Assembly (NCBI GenBank): GCA_038147155.1
Contig: JAYQTA010000011.1
Span: 1 to 64,000 of the forward strand
DNA: 64,000 nt
Source: Australimonas brisbanensis
GTDB lineage: Bacteria; Chloroflexota; Dehalococcoidia; Lucifugimonadales; Australimonadaceae
Direction of reading: 5' to 3'
In this document: positions 37,468 through 45,685 of the stretch, one piece after another
Layout: each line of letters starts with the position of its first letter
Numbering within the stretch: position 1 is the stretch's first letter
Position numbers and translations under genes: made by a program
The notes under the pieces: model-generated
Databases searched by the model: none
The model's input: the letters and a program-made list of their open reading frames with translations, nothing else
What the model was told of the DNA's origin: nothing

Positions 37468-39420
37468 CTAGAAGGGCACGTCGTCGTCGTCGGGTGGAGG
37501 GGGCACCTCGGCTGCGGACAGAGAGCCCGGGGTGGCGACGGACGCGCGTTCGGGTTCCGGGGCCGGGGCGTTCTCTGAGCGAGCGGGTGCGGAGGGCTGC
37601 TCGTCCGGGGCGTCCGCCGCGTCGACGGCCGCTGCGCTGCCTGGCGTCGATGCCGCACCGGTGGCGGGAGGGGCCTGCTCGGCCGCCGCTTCGCCCACCA
37701 GCTGTGCGCCCAGGTTCATGGCGGCGCGCACCAGGTGTCCGCCCGCCTGCTCGGCGCTGGCCTTGGCGGCGGGACGGGAGGAAGCACCGGTGTCGACACG
37801 CACCTCCACGGATTCCCCCAGCGCCTGGGCCAGCACCTGGGCAACGTCGGCGCGCACGCGCGGGTCCTCCAGCTCCTCGGCCAGGCGCTGGGCGTTGGAC
37901 TGGTGCGAGAAGCGCAGCACCAGCGCCCCGTCCTCGATGGCGTGGTGGTTCGAGGAGCGCAGCAGCGCATCCAGCGCGAAGCGGCGGCGCTGCACCCGCG
38001 AGAGGGCGCGCAGGATCGCGGGCCATTGGTCGGCGAGACGCTGACCCAGGGGGCTGGACAGGTCCGGCTCCGGCGCGGGTTGGGGTGCAGCGGGCGGCCG
38101 CTGCGCGGGGGCGCCCTGGGTGGAGGGAGGCGCGGCAGGTCGTTGGGGAGCAGGCGGGGACGCTGCCCCGGCATCGGCGGCGGCCGGCCGTTGGGCGGCG
38201 GGGTTGCCCGCACCCTGGGGTGCGCCGGGTCGCACTGCGGTCTGTCCCGGCGAGGGGGCCTCGCGGTGCTCCGCGGATGGGCGTTGAGCGGGGGCTGGAG
38301 CCACGCTCGCAACCGGGGCACCCGGGGCCTGCGCGGGGGCGGGCGCCAGGCCCAGCTCCACCGTGGCCAGCTCCAGCGGCAACGGCGAGGGCTGATCGAA
38401 CCGCAGGCTCACCCCCCCGAACAGGCGCAGCGCCCGCAGGATGTGCTCCAGCGATGCCCCCGCCGTGGCGAAGGAGAGCTGCCCCGCCGCCTCCTTGGAC
38501 AGATCGAGCGCATCCTTCACCCCAGACTTGAGCAGCAGGCAGGCGCGCAGGAAATCCACCGTCATCCGGTGCAGGGGGCGCAGGTCCAACCCCTCGGCGG
38601 CGGTCTGGTTGATGAGCTCCAGGGCCGCGGCGGTCTGCCCGCCCAGCAGGTGCTTCACCAGCGCCAGGGCCCGCTCCTCCCCGCTGATGCCCAGCAGCTC
38701 GCGCACCTGCTCCATGGAGACCTGCGCGCCGAAGGAGGTGATGAGCTGGTCCAGCAGGTTGGTGGCATCGCGCAACGAGCCGCCCGCACCGCGCGCCACG
38801 GTGCGCAGCACCTCCGGGGCCACGTCTACCCCCTCGGCCTTGGCGATCTCCTCCAACCGCTCCACCACCTCGTTCGGCGCGATGCGGTGGAAGTCGTAGC
38901 GCTGGCAGCGCGAGACGATGGTGGCCGGGAGGCGGTGCGCCTCGGTGGTGGCCAGGATGAACACCGTCTGCGGCGGCGGCTCCTCCAATGTCTTGAGGAA
39001 GGCGTTGAACGCCTCATTGGTGAGCTGGTGCGCCTCGTCGATGATGTAGACCTTGTAGCGTCCCTGGGTGGGCGCGTAGCGCACCCTCTCCCGCAGGTCG
39101 CGCATCTCGTCGATGCCGCGGTTTGAGGCGGCGTCGATCTCGATCAGGTCAACGAAGGCCCCGTTCTCGATGGCCTTGCACGCCGGGCACGCCCCGCACG
39201 GGTCGCCCACGCCGGGCGGGCGCATGGTGCAGTTGAGCGCCTTGGCCAGCACGCGGGCCGTGGAGGTCTTGCCCGTGCCGCGCGGGCCGGTGAACAGGTA
39301 GCCGTGGGCGATGCGGCCCGTAGCCACCGCCTGGGAGAGGGTCTGGGTGACGGCGTGCTGGCCCACCACCTCCGAGAAGCGGGGCGGACGCCACTTGCGG
39401 TAGAGCACCTGCTCGCTCAC
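37468..39420 (-). CDS. dnaX: DNA polymerase III subunits gamma/tau
   Basis: This is the clamp-loader ATPase, 650 aa. It has Walker A GPRGTGKTS (45-53), zinc cysteines C64, C75, C78 and C81, the YIIDEAHQLTNEAFNAFLKT box, and sensor SRCQRYDF. The conserved part ends near 360. A Pro/Ala/Gln-rich linker (about 370-450) precedes a tau-like domain (about 455-560). The protein ends PPPPDDDDVPF, which resembles the acidic DDDIPF tip of SSB. I see no slippery site for a gamma form. The GTG start overlaps the ybeY stop (GTGA). Confidence 0.95.
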   Translation of the reverse strand: MSEQVLYRKWRPPRFSEVVGQHAVTQTLSQAVATGRIAHGYLFTGPRGTGKTSTARVLAKALNCTMRPPGVGDPCGACPACKAIENGAFVDLIEIDAASNRGIDEMRDLRERVRYAPTQGRYKVYIIDEAHQLTNEAFNAFLKTLEEPPPQTVFILATTEAHRLPATIVSRCQRYDFHRIAPNEVVERLEEIAKAEGVDVAPEVLRTVARGAGGSLRDATNLLDQLITSFGAQVSMEQVRELLGISGEERALALVKHLLGGQTAAALELINQTAAEGLDLRPLHRMTVDFLRACLLLKSGVKDALDLSKEAAGQLSFATAGASLEHILRALRLFGGVSLRFDQPSPLPLELATVELGLAPAPAQAPGAPVASVAPAPAQRPSAEHREAPSPGQTAVRPGAPQGAGNPAAQRPAAADAGAASPPAPQRPAAPPSTQGAPAQRPPAAPQPAPEPDLSSPLGQRLADQWPAILRALSRVQRRRFALDALLRSSNHHAIEDGALVLRFSHQSNAQRLAEELEDPRVRADVAQVLAQALGESVEVRVDTGASSRPAAKASAEQAGGHLVRAAMNLGAQLVGEAAAEQAPPATGAASTPGSAAAVDAADAPDEQPSAPARSENAPAPEPERASVATPGSLSAAEVPPPPDDDDVPF

Positions 39421-39965
39421 GAGCGCGCACCCACCGTCGCCGGGTACGCCCGCGCCAGCGCCGCCTGCTCCAGGGAGCGCATCAGCGTCGTCTCGGCTGG
39501 CTCCGCGTGGTCGTGGCCCAGCAGGTGCAGGATGCCGTGGACGATGAGCAGCGCCGTCTCGCGCTCCGGGGTCTGCCCGTTCTCCGAGGCCTGGCGCTCC
39601 GCCTGGGGGAGGGAGAGCACCACCTCGCCCAGCGAGTCGGGCTCCTCTGCGATGACGGGGAACCCGTCCGCGTCCAGCGCGCCGTCCCCGTCAGCCATGG
39701 TCTCACCGAAGGCGCCCTCGGCGCCGAAGGAGAGCACGTCGGTCACCTCGTCATAGCCCCGGAAGCGTGCGTTGAGCCCCTGCACGGTGGCATCGTCCGC
39801 CACCACCACGCTGGCACCGGCAGCCCCCTTCGGGTCGCCCGCCGCCAGCGCTGCGCGGGCCACCCTGCGCACCCAGGCAGGCGTCAGCCACCCGCGCGCG
39901 TGCGCGTCGCGCGGCGCGGGGAACAGCCGGACCTGGATGGGGCGTGCGGGGGCGCGGGTGGGCAT
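39417..39965 (-). CDS. ybeY: Endoribonuclease YbeY
   Basis: This metal-dependent RNase acts in 16S rRNA maturation. The 182-aa protein has the conserved zinc motif HGILHLLGHDH near residues 140-155 and FRGYDEVTDVLSFG. It leads the ybeY-dnaX-ybaB-recR cluster, instead of its more usual place after phoH. Tandem palindromes and an extended -10 lie just upstream. Confidence 0.93.
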   Translation of the reverse strand: MPTRAPARPIQVRLFPAPRDAHARGWLTPAWVRRVARAALAAGDPKGAAGASVVVADDATVQGLNARFRGYDEVTDVLSFGAEGAFGETMADGDGALDADGFPVIAEEPDSLGEVVLSLPQAERQASENGQTPERETALLIVHGILHLLGHDHAEPAETTLMRSLEQAALARAYPATVGARS

Positions 39966-39981
39966 GGCGAACCTCGGCGCC

Positions 39982-39990
39982 AGTGTAGCA
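39982..39990 (-). promoter_or_regulatory. ybeY-dnaX extended -10
   Basis: TGCTACACT on the minus strand lies 16 bp before the ybeY ATG. It directly abuts the tandem palindromes at 39986-40019. Confidence 0.5.
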
Positions 39991-40019
39991 CCCGGGTGCC
40001 TCAGGGCACCCGGGTGCTA
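39986..40019. repeat. 15-bp inverted repeat made of two GCACCCGGGTGC palindromes
   Basis: TAGCACCCGGGTGCC, then TCAG, then its exact reverse complement. Each arm contains the self-complementary 12-mer GCACCCGGGTGC (39988-39999 and 40006-40017). It overlaps the ybeY promoter and borders repeat copy B. It could be an operator or a bidirectional transcription stop. Confidence 0.7.
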
Positions 40020-40024
40020 GGTTC

Positions 40025-40370
40025 TCCGCTCTCTTCGGTCGCTCGTTCCAGGGGACTCCCCTGCGCGCTTCGCGCCGAACCCCCGGCGTGGAGAGGTGCC
40101 CTCTCCCACTGCACCTCTCTAGCCCGGACACACCTCGGCTTGTCGGCGTTCTTTGGGGCTGCGCCCCACTCCAAACCCCGAAGTATGCGTGCTGGCTTCG
40201 TGCCCACTGTCATGAGCGAGCCCGGGGGGAGGGGGGCCAAATGGCTCCCGGAATGGGCGATCGGGGCCGCAGGCCCCACGTTGAGCGCCCGGCAGGGCGC
40301 GTAGACGGGGTAGCCCCCGCAGGGGGCGCAGGGGAGCCCCCTGTAACGAGCGAGCCGTAGGTGAGCGGGG
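40025..40370. repeat. Interspersed hairpin-rich repeat, copy B, with inverted terminal arms
   Basis: This element of about 346 bp fills most of the 450-bp gap between ybeY and the first dinB gene. The left arm (40025-40066) and the right arm (40326-40370) are inverted repeats of each other with a few mismatches (both include CGCTCGTT, then CAGGGG and CTCCCCTGCGC). 40262-40347 is identical over 86 bases to the reverse complement of 62763-62848. Internal stems include a 9-bp GAGAGGTGC/GCACCTCTC and TGGGGC-TGC-GCCCCA. No gene is supported inside. Confidence 0.85.
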
Positions 40371-40375
40371 TGCGC

Positions 40376-40381
40376 TATCAT
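40376..40381 (+). promoter_or_regulatory. Candidate -10 for the dinB cluster
   Basis: TATCAT lies 35 bp before the first dinB ATG, right at the edge of repeat copy B. No clear -35 is present. Confidence 0.45.
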
Positions 40382-40416
40382 CCCGGCGCGGGAGAGAGAC
40401 CGCTTGAGGGGTGACG

Positions 40417-40944
40417 ATGCTGACCGCTGCATTCGCGAAGGAGATCCTGGAGCGCAACGAGGCGATCCTGCTGCCCGCCGTGGAGGGGCTGAGCCTCGAT
40501 GACCTGCACTGGCAGCCGGGGCCGGAGTCCAACTCCATCGCCTGGCTCCTCTGGCACCTCTCGCGCACCCAGGACAACCACCGCTCCGCCATGGATTTGA
40601 CACCCCATGTGTGGGTGGCCGAGGGCTGGCACACCAAGTTCGGCCGCTCCGCCGACCCCGCCGATCGCGGCCGGGGGCACACCGCCGAGCAGGTCTCCTC
40701 TTTCCGGGTGCCGGACCTGGAGACGCTGCTGGGCTACCATGCGGCGGTGCGGGCTAGGACCGACGCCTTCCTCTCCCGCGCTACGGAGGAGGACCTGGAG
40801 CGCCCCGCGCCTGACGTGACGGGTTCTGGCACGGTGCCCGCCCACCACCGGCTCCAGATGATGCTGGTGGACAACATCCAACACTCAGGTCAGGTGGCCT
40901 ACCTGCGCGGCCTGCTCAAGGGGCGCGGGTGGTTCGCGGCGTAG
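40417..40944 (+). CDS. DinB-family protein 1
   Basis: This is a 175-aa four-helix DinB/YfiT-like protein (DUF664 group). The metal-ligand histidine positions are visible at H47 (IAWLLWHLSRTQDNH) and in the C-terminal NIQHSGQVAYLRGLLKG. Family members bind a divalent metal, and some are thiol-dependent transferases; the function here is unknown. I chose ATG 40417 (GAGGGG 5 bp upstream) over the GTG at 40411. It is the first of three tandem paralogues. Confidence 0.88.
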   Translation: MLTAAFAKEILERNEAILLPAVEGLSLDDLHWQPGPESNSIAWLLWHLSRTQDNHRSAMDLTPHVWVAEGWHTKFGRSADPADRGRGHTAEQVSSFRVPDLETLLGYHAAVRARTDAFLSRATEEDLERPAPDVTGSGTVPAHHRLQMMLVDNIQHSGQVAYLRGLLKGRGWFAA

Positions 40945-40952
40945 GAGGAGGC

Positions 40953-41480
40953 ATGGACGGCAACGAGCTGATCATCGACGCGCTGGGGCGGGTGCAGCGC
41001 ATCCTGCACCGCTCGCTGGAGGGGCTGAGCGCGGCGGACGTGAACCGCCAGCCCGTTCCGCACGCCAACTCCATGGCCTGGCTCGCCTGGCACCTCACGC
41101 GCATCCAGGACGACCACGTGAGCGACATCGGCGGTCTCCCACAGGTGTGGCTCAGCGGGGACTGGCCCGCACGCTTCGCCCGCAAGGCAGAGCCCAAGGA
41201 GACGGGGCACGGCGATACCCCGGAGCAGGTGGCGGCGCTCCAGGTGGACGGGCCGGAGCTGCTGCTGGCCTACCACGATGCGGTGTACGCCCAGTCCAAG
41301 CGGGTCATCGCGGGGCTTTCGCCCGCAGACCTGGAGCGCGAACTCAACGAGCCCCAGTACACGCCCCTGCCCACCGTGGGGGTGCGGCTGGTGAGCGTGG
41401 TGTCCGACAACACCCAGCACGCGGGCCAGGTGGCCTACCTGCGCGGGTATTTCCAGGGCCTCGGCTGGTTCGGGGCCTGA
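40953..41480 (+). CDS. DinB-family protein 2
   Basis: This is a 175-aa paralogue of the preceding gene with the same landmarks: SMAWLAWHLTRIQDDH and NTQHAGQVAYLRGYFQGLGWF. Start ATG 40953, with AGGAGGAGGC upstream; 8 bp after the first copy. Shared length and motifs point to tandem duplication. Confidence 0.88.
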   Translation: MDGNELIIDALGRVQRILHRSLEGLSAADVNRQPVPHANSMAWLAWHLTRIQDDHVSDIGGLPQVWLSGDWPARFARKAEPKETGHGDTPEQVAALQVDGPELLLAYHDAVYAQSKRVIAGLSPADLERELNEPQYTPLPTVGVRLVSVVSDNTQHAGQVAYLRGYFQGLGWFGA

Positions 41481-41538
41481 GTCCAAACTAACGATGCCGG
41501 GGCCCACGAGCGCCCCGCTGCGATGAGGGGAAGCACGA

Positions 41539-42054
41539 ATGAACGCGGCGCAGCTGTATGTGGAGACGATTAAGCGGGCGGACGAGACGCTGCTCAAGGC
41601 GCTGGAAGGGCTGACGGTGGACGAGTTGCGCGCGCAGCCCGCCGGGCCGGGGTCCAACCCCATCGGGTGGCTCATCTGGCACCTGACCCGCACCCGGGAC
41701 AACATCACAGCGCACTTCTCCGAGCAGCCCTCGGTGTGGGAGCAGGGTGGTTGGGGGGCCAAGTTCGGCTTCGAGGCCGAGCCCCCGCGCTTCACGCCGG
41801 AGGACGTGCACACCTTCCACCCCGGCTCCTACGAGACGCTCATGGGCTACTACCGCGCCGTCGCCGAGCGCACCGAGGCGGTGGTTGGGGCGCTCACCGA
41901 GGGTGACCTGGAGCGGATGGTCCCGCCCCAGATCGCGGGGCGGCCGGCCATGAAGCTGGGCTCGCGCCTGGGCGTGATCCTCAACGACAACATCCAGCAC
42001 ATCGGCCAGGTGGCCTACCTGCGCGGCCTGCTGCGCGGCCACGGCTGGTTCTAG
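41539..42054 (+). CDS. DinB-family protein 3
   Basis: This is a 171-aa paralogue with PIGWLIWHLTRTRDN and NIQHIGQVAYLRGLLRGHGWF. It lacks the second histidine of the first motif (RDN followed by I instead of H), so metal binding may differ from copies 1 and 2. Start ATG 41539. The SDR genes follow on the same strand after 20 bp. Confidence 0.88.
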   Translation: MNAAQLYVETIKRADETLLKALEGLTVDELRAQPAGPGSNPIGWLIWHLTRTRDNITAHFSEQPSVWEQGGWGAKFGFEAEPPRFTPEDVHTFHPGSYETLMGYYRAVAERTEAVVGALTEGDLERMVPPQIAGRPAMKLGSRLGVILNDNIQHIGQVAYLRGLLRGHGWF

Positions 42055-42074
42055 ACCCCCTCTCAGGAGTACCC

Positions 42075-42881
42075 ATGACCACCCCCGACCCGAACCGCGT
42101 CCCCCAGTTCGACCTCTCCCGCTTCTCCCTGGAGGGGAAGGTGGCCATCGTCACGGGCGGTTCCGACGGCATCGGCCGCGGCATCGCCCATACCTACGCC
42201 GACGTGGGTGCCAAGGTGGTGATTGCCGCCCGACGGCAGGAGAAGATCGACGCCGTGCTGGCGGAGCTGGCCGCCAAGGGTGCCGATGCGATCGGCGTCT
42301 CCACCGACGTGACCGACGAGGCCTCGGTGGGGGCGATGGTGCAGGCGGCCCTGGCCCGCTACGGGCAGGTGGACATCCTGGTGAACGTGGTGGGCGGCTC
42401 CCAGGGCCCCACCTTCAAGCGCGGGCCGTTGCTGGAGATCACCAAGCACGACTTCATGGAGGCGTTCAACATCAACGTCGCCTCCGCCTTCGTGTGCTGC
42501 CAGGCGGTGGTGCCTCAGATGCTCGAGCGTGGCGGCGGGGTGGTGCTGAACATGGCGTCCATCGGTGCGCGCGAGTACCGCCCGCCGGAGACGGGCATGA
42601 GCGTGTACAACATGACCAAGGCCTCCATCATGCACCTGACGCGCTCCATGGCGAAGGAGTGGGCGCCCACGGTGCGGGTGAACGCCATCAACGCGGGGCA
42701 CGTCATCACCCCGCGCCGCGCCGCCACCGAGAAGCCGGAGCGGCGCGAGCGCTCCCTGGGGGAGATCCTGGTGGGCCGGTTCGGTGAGCCGGAGGACATC
42801 GGCGCCGCCGCCGTGTACCTCGCCTCGGACGCGGGCTCCTTCATCAATGGGTCGTTCCTCGACATCCACGGGGGCAACTAA
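42075..42881 (+). CDS. SDR-family oxidoreductase 1
   Basis: This is a 268-aa classical short-chain dehydrogenase. The cofactor loop is TGGSDGIG, the catalytic Ser is in NMASIGA, and YxxxK is YNMTK. The usual NNAG strand reads NVVGGS. AARR after the second beta strand suggests NADP preference. The substrate is unknown. It is followed by two more SDR genes. Confidence 0.9.
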   Translation: MTTPDPNRVPQFDLSRFSLEGKVAIVTGGSDGIGRGIAHTYADVGAKVVIAARRQEKIDAVLAELAAKGADAIGVSTDVTDEASVGAMVQAALARYGQVDILVNVVGGSQGPTFKRGPLLEITKHDFMEAFNINVASAFVCCQAVVPQMLERGGGVVLNMASIGAREYRPPETGMSVYNMTKASIMHLTRSMAKEWAPTVRVNAINAGHVITPRRAATEKPERRERSLGEILVGRFGEPEDIGAAAVYLASDAGSFINGSFLDIHGGN

Positions 42882-42884
42882 CCC

Positions 42885-43655
42885 GTGGGGAGCGGGCCCT
42901 TCGACCTGTCCGGCCGAGTGGCGCTGGTCACCGGCGCGAGTTCGGGCATCGGCCTGGGCATCGCCCTGGCCCTGGCCCGAGGGGGTGCGGACGTGGCGCT
43001 GGCCGCTCGGCGCCCGGAACCCCTGGCGGCTGCCGCGGCGCAGGTGGAGGCGGTGGGCGTGCGGGCGCTGGCGGTGGAGGCCGACGTGCTCGACGCCCAG
43101 AGCGTGGAGCGCATGGTGGCCCAGGTCCTCACCTGGGCAGGCCGTATCGACATCCTGGTGAACAACGTCGGCGGCTCCCAGGGCCCGTCGTTCAAGCGCG
43201 GGGCGCTGGCGGAACTGACCGGTGCCGATGTGGACGGGGCCTTCGCCTACAACGTGCGCTCGGTGTTCGAGGTCTCGCGCGCCGTGGCCCCACACATGCG
43301 TGAGGCGGGTCGTGGGGTCATCCTGAACATCGGCTCCACCGGCGCGCGCGACGTGCGCAAACCCGCCGCCCCCTACTCCGTCTACGATGCGGCCAAGGCC
43401 GCTGTCATCTCCCTCTCGCGCTCCATGGCCTTCGAGTGGGGCCCGCAGGTGCGGGTGAACACCCTGGTGCCGGGCGCCACCCTCACCGATCGGCTGCGCG
43501 CACGCGGGCCGGAGGCGCTGGAGGCCTACGCCAAGACGCTGGTGCTTCAGCGCTTCGCCACGCCGGAGGATATCGGCGCGGCGGCGGTGTATCTTGCGTC
43601 CGATGCGGCGTTGAGCGTGACCGCCGCCACCATCGACATAAACGGGGGCGAATAG
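42885..43655 (+). CDS. SDR-family oxidoreductase 2
   Basis: This is a 256-aa classical SDR: TGASSGIG, NNVGGSQGPSFKRG (shared nearly unchanged with the first SDR), Ser in NIGSTGA, and YDAAK. Start GTG 42885, 3 bp after the preceding stop. High similarity to neighbours suggests duplication. The substrate is unknown. Confidence 0.9.
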   Translation: MGSGPFDLSGRVALVTGASSGIGLGIALALARGGADVALAARRPEPLAAAAAQVEAVGVRALAVEADVLDAQSVERMVAQVLTWAGRIDILVNNVGGSQGPSFKRGALAELTGADVDGAFAYNVRSVFEVSRAVAPHMREAGRGVILNIGSTGARDVRKPAAPYSVYDAAKAAVISLSRSMAFEWGPQVRVNTLVPGATLTDRLRARGPEALEAYAKTLVLQRFATPEDIGAAAVYLASDAALSVTAATIDINGGE

Positions 43656-43704
43656 CCCCGCCACGCGAGCACACAGGCGGCGCGCCCGCCGGAAGGAGCC
43701 AACC

Positions 43705-44493
43705 ATGGACCTGTCCCGATTCTCGCTGGAGGGCCGTACGGCCATCATCACCGGTGGCACCGGCGGCATCGGTCTGGGCACGGCCAAGGCCATGGCCCTC
43801 GCTGGCGCCAACATCGCCATCGCGGGCGTCCCGCCGGAGCAGCTGCCTGGCGCCGTGGCCGAGGTGAAGGCGCTGGGGGTGGACGCCATCGGCATCAAGT
43901 GCGACGTGTCGAACAAGGCCGAGGTGGCGGACATGGTGGCCCAGACGGCCAAGCACTTCGGGCGCATCGACATCCTGGCCAACGTGGCCGGGGGCTCCTA
44001 CTCGCGCAACCCCTACACCGGGGAGTTCAAGCGCTACCCCCTCCTGGAGGTGTCCGAGGAGGACTTCATGGGCGCCTTCGAGGTGAACGTGAAGGGCACC
44101 ATGCTCTGCGCGCAGGCGGTGGTCCCTCACATGCGCAAGGTGAGGAAGGGGGCCATCATCAACATCGGCTCCTCGTCGGGCCTGGACTCCAAGCCGGCTG
44201 GGGCTATCTATGCCGCCTATGGCACGGCCAAGGCCGCCGTGCACCGGCTCACGGTGTACATGGCCTACGAGTGGGCACCCCAGGTGCGGGTGAACTGCAT
44301 CGCCCCGGGCCTGGTGGACACTCCTCGTCCGGCGGGCGAGTCCCGTCCCAACATGGTGGACGGGGCCTCGCGCCTGCCCGTGGGCCGCGTGGGCGTGCCC
44401 GACGACATCGCCTCGCTGGCGGTGTTCCTGGCATCCGATGCCTCCTCCTTCATCACGGGCGACCTGATCCCCGCCACCGGCGGCGATCGCTAG
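43705..44493 (+). CDS. SDR-family oxidoreductase 3
   Basis: This is a 262-aa classical SDR: TGGTGGIG, NVAGGS, Ser in NIGSSSG, and YGTAK. Its N-terminus (MDLSRFSLEGRTAIITGG) mirrors that of the first SDR. AAGGAGCC lies before the ATG. recO begins 3 bp after the stop. Confidence 0.9.
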   Translation: MDLSRFSLEGRTAIITGGTGGIGLGTAKAMALAGANIAIAGVPPEQLPGAVAEVKALGVDAIGIKCDVSNKAEVADMVAQTAKHFGRIDILANVAGGSYSRNPYTGEFKRYPLLEVSEEDFMGAFEVNVKGTMLCAQAVVPHMRKVRKGAIINIGSSSGLDSKPAGAIYAAYGTAKAAVHRLTVYMAYEWAPQVRVNCIAPGLVDTPRPAGESRPNMVDGASRLPVGRVGVPDDIASLAVFLASDASSFITGDLIPATGGDR

Positions 44494-44496
44494 GTC

Positions 44497-45324
44497 ATGA
44501 CCACCCCCGCTCACCTGGCCCCCGGCTCCGGCGCTCGCCGTCCGGGGCCGGGCGAGCGCCCCCGTTCCTACAAGACCGAGGCCCTCGTGCTGCGCTCGAT
44601 CCCCACCCTGGAGGCGGACCGCCTCCTCACCCTGCTCACGCCCGGCCTGGGCACCCTGCGGGTGAGCGTGCGCGGGGCGCGGCGCATCACCTCCAAGCTG
44701 GCCGGGCACGTGGGCACCCTCAACCGGGCCCAGCTCACCCTGGCGCTGGGCCACACCTTCGACGTGGTCACCGGGGCGGAGGCGCTGGAGACCTTCCCGC
44801 GCCTCAAGGCAGACCTGGAGCGCACCGCCACCGCCCTCTACCTCGCCGAGTTGGCGGGCGCGCTGGTGCCGGAGCACGCTCCGCACCCCAACGCCTACGC
44901 CCTGCTGCTGGCGGCGCTGCGGGCGCTGGACGGGGAGGCCCCGCTCTCGCCGCTGCTGGCGCGCTACGTCGAGCTGCGCCTGCTGGAGGACGGCGGCTTC
45001 CTGCCGGAGCTGGGCCGGTGCGTGGTGTGCGGCAGGAGCGTGGAGCCGGGCCACCACCGATTCGCGCCCGTGGCGGGCGGGCTGGTGTGCGACGACTGCC
45101 AGCCCGGCGCGGGGCGGGTGCTAGACCTGTCGGTGGACGCGCTCAAGGTGCTGCGCCACTTCGCCCGCTCGGGGTTGGCAGAAGGGGCTCGCGTCGCGGT
45201 GGGGGAGCGCCTGGCGCAGGAGCTGGAGGGGCTGCTGGCGGCCAGCCTGCACGCGGTGCTGGAGCGCGAGCCCGCCTCGGCCGGGTTCCTCGACCACCTG
45301 GCGCGCCTGCGCCGGGGCCTCTGA
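44497..45324 (+). CDS. recO: DNA repair protein RecO
   Basis: This recombination mediator anneals strands and works with RecR. The 275-aa protein has an N-terminal OB fold (SYKTEALVLRSIPTLEADRL, LRVSVRGARR) and a central helical part with zinc cysteines (CVVCG and CDDC near 170-195). The first 24 residues are a low-complexity extension, so a later start is possible, but no better ATG is seen. Confidence 0.9.
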   Translation: MTTPAHLAPGSGARRPGPGERPRSYKTEALVLRSIPTLEADRLLTLLTPGLGTLRVSVRGARRITSKLAGHVGTLNRAQLTLALGHTFDVVTGAEALETFPRLKADLERTATALYLAELAGALVPEHAPHPNAYALLLAALRALDGEAPLSPLLARYVELRLLEDGGFLPELGRCVVCGRSVEPGHHRFAPVAGGLVCDDCQPGAGRVLDLSVDALKVLRHFARSGLAEGARVAVGERLAQELEGLLAASLHAVLEREPASAGFLDHLARLRRGL

Positions 45325-45353
45325 GGCGCGCCACGCCCGCGCCAGGGGAAACC

Positions 45354-45380
45354 GTAACACTCCTGTAACCAAACGTTCAC
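45354..45380 (+). promoter_or_regulatory. Direct repeats resembling an OmpR/PhoB-type box
   Basis: GTAAC (45354), GTAAC (45365) and GTTCAC (45375) are spaced 11 and 10 bases apart, one helical turn. They lie in the 360-bp gap before the PDZ protein gene. The rest of that gap shows a possible TATCCT -10 near 45412 and otherwise GC-rich sequence with nothing else I can support. Confidence 0.35.
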
Positions 45381-45685
45381 GCCATCACTACCGTTCTCTC
45401 GGTGCGGTTGGGTATCCTGCGTGTGCGCACAGCATTCAGGCTGTACGGTCTGCCCCTTGGGTTTCCGGAGACGTGCCGCCTCCTGTACCAGGGCCTGGGG
45501 AGGCGGTCGGTGCGGCACCCGCCCCAACCTCCCCAGGCACCTGTTCCAAACCCCGGCGCGCCTCCACGACCGCCCGCTCGGCGTTTCCCGCCTGTACCCT
45601 GACGTACCTCCTTCCTTCCGCGCCCCCCTCCATGAACCGGGCGGCCCAACCGCCCCAACACGCGAGTGGATGAGGAGGTGTGGTG

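Noticed and set aside
37468..39420. Programmed frameshift in dnaX to make a gamma subunit
   Set aside because: I found no A-rich slippery heptamer followed by a stem in the expected region.
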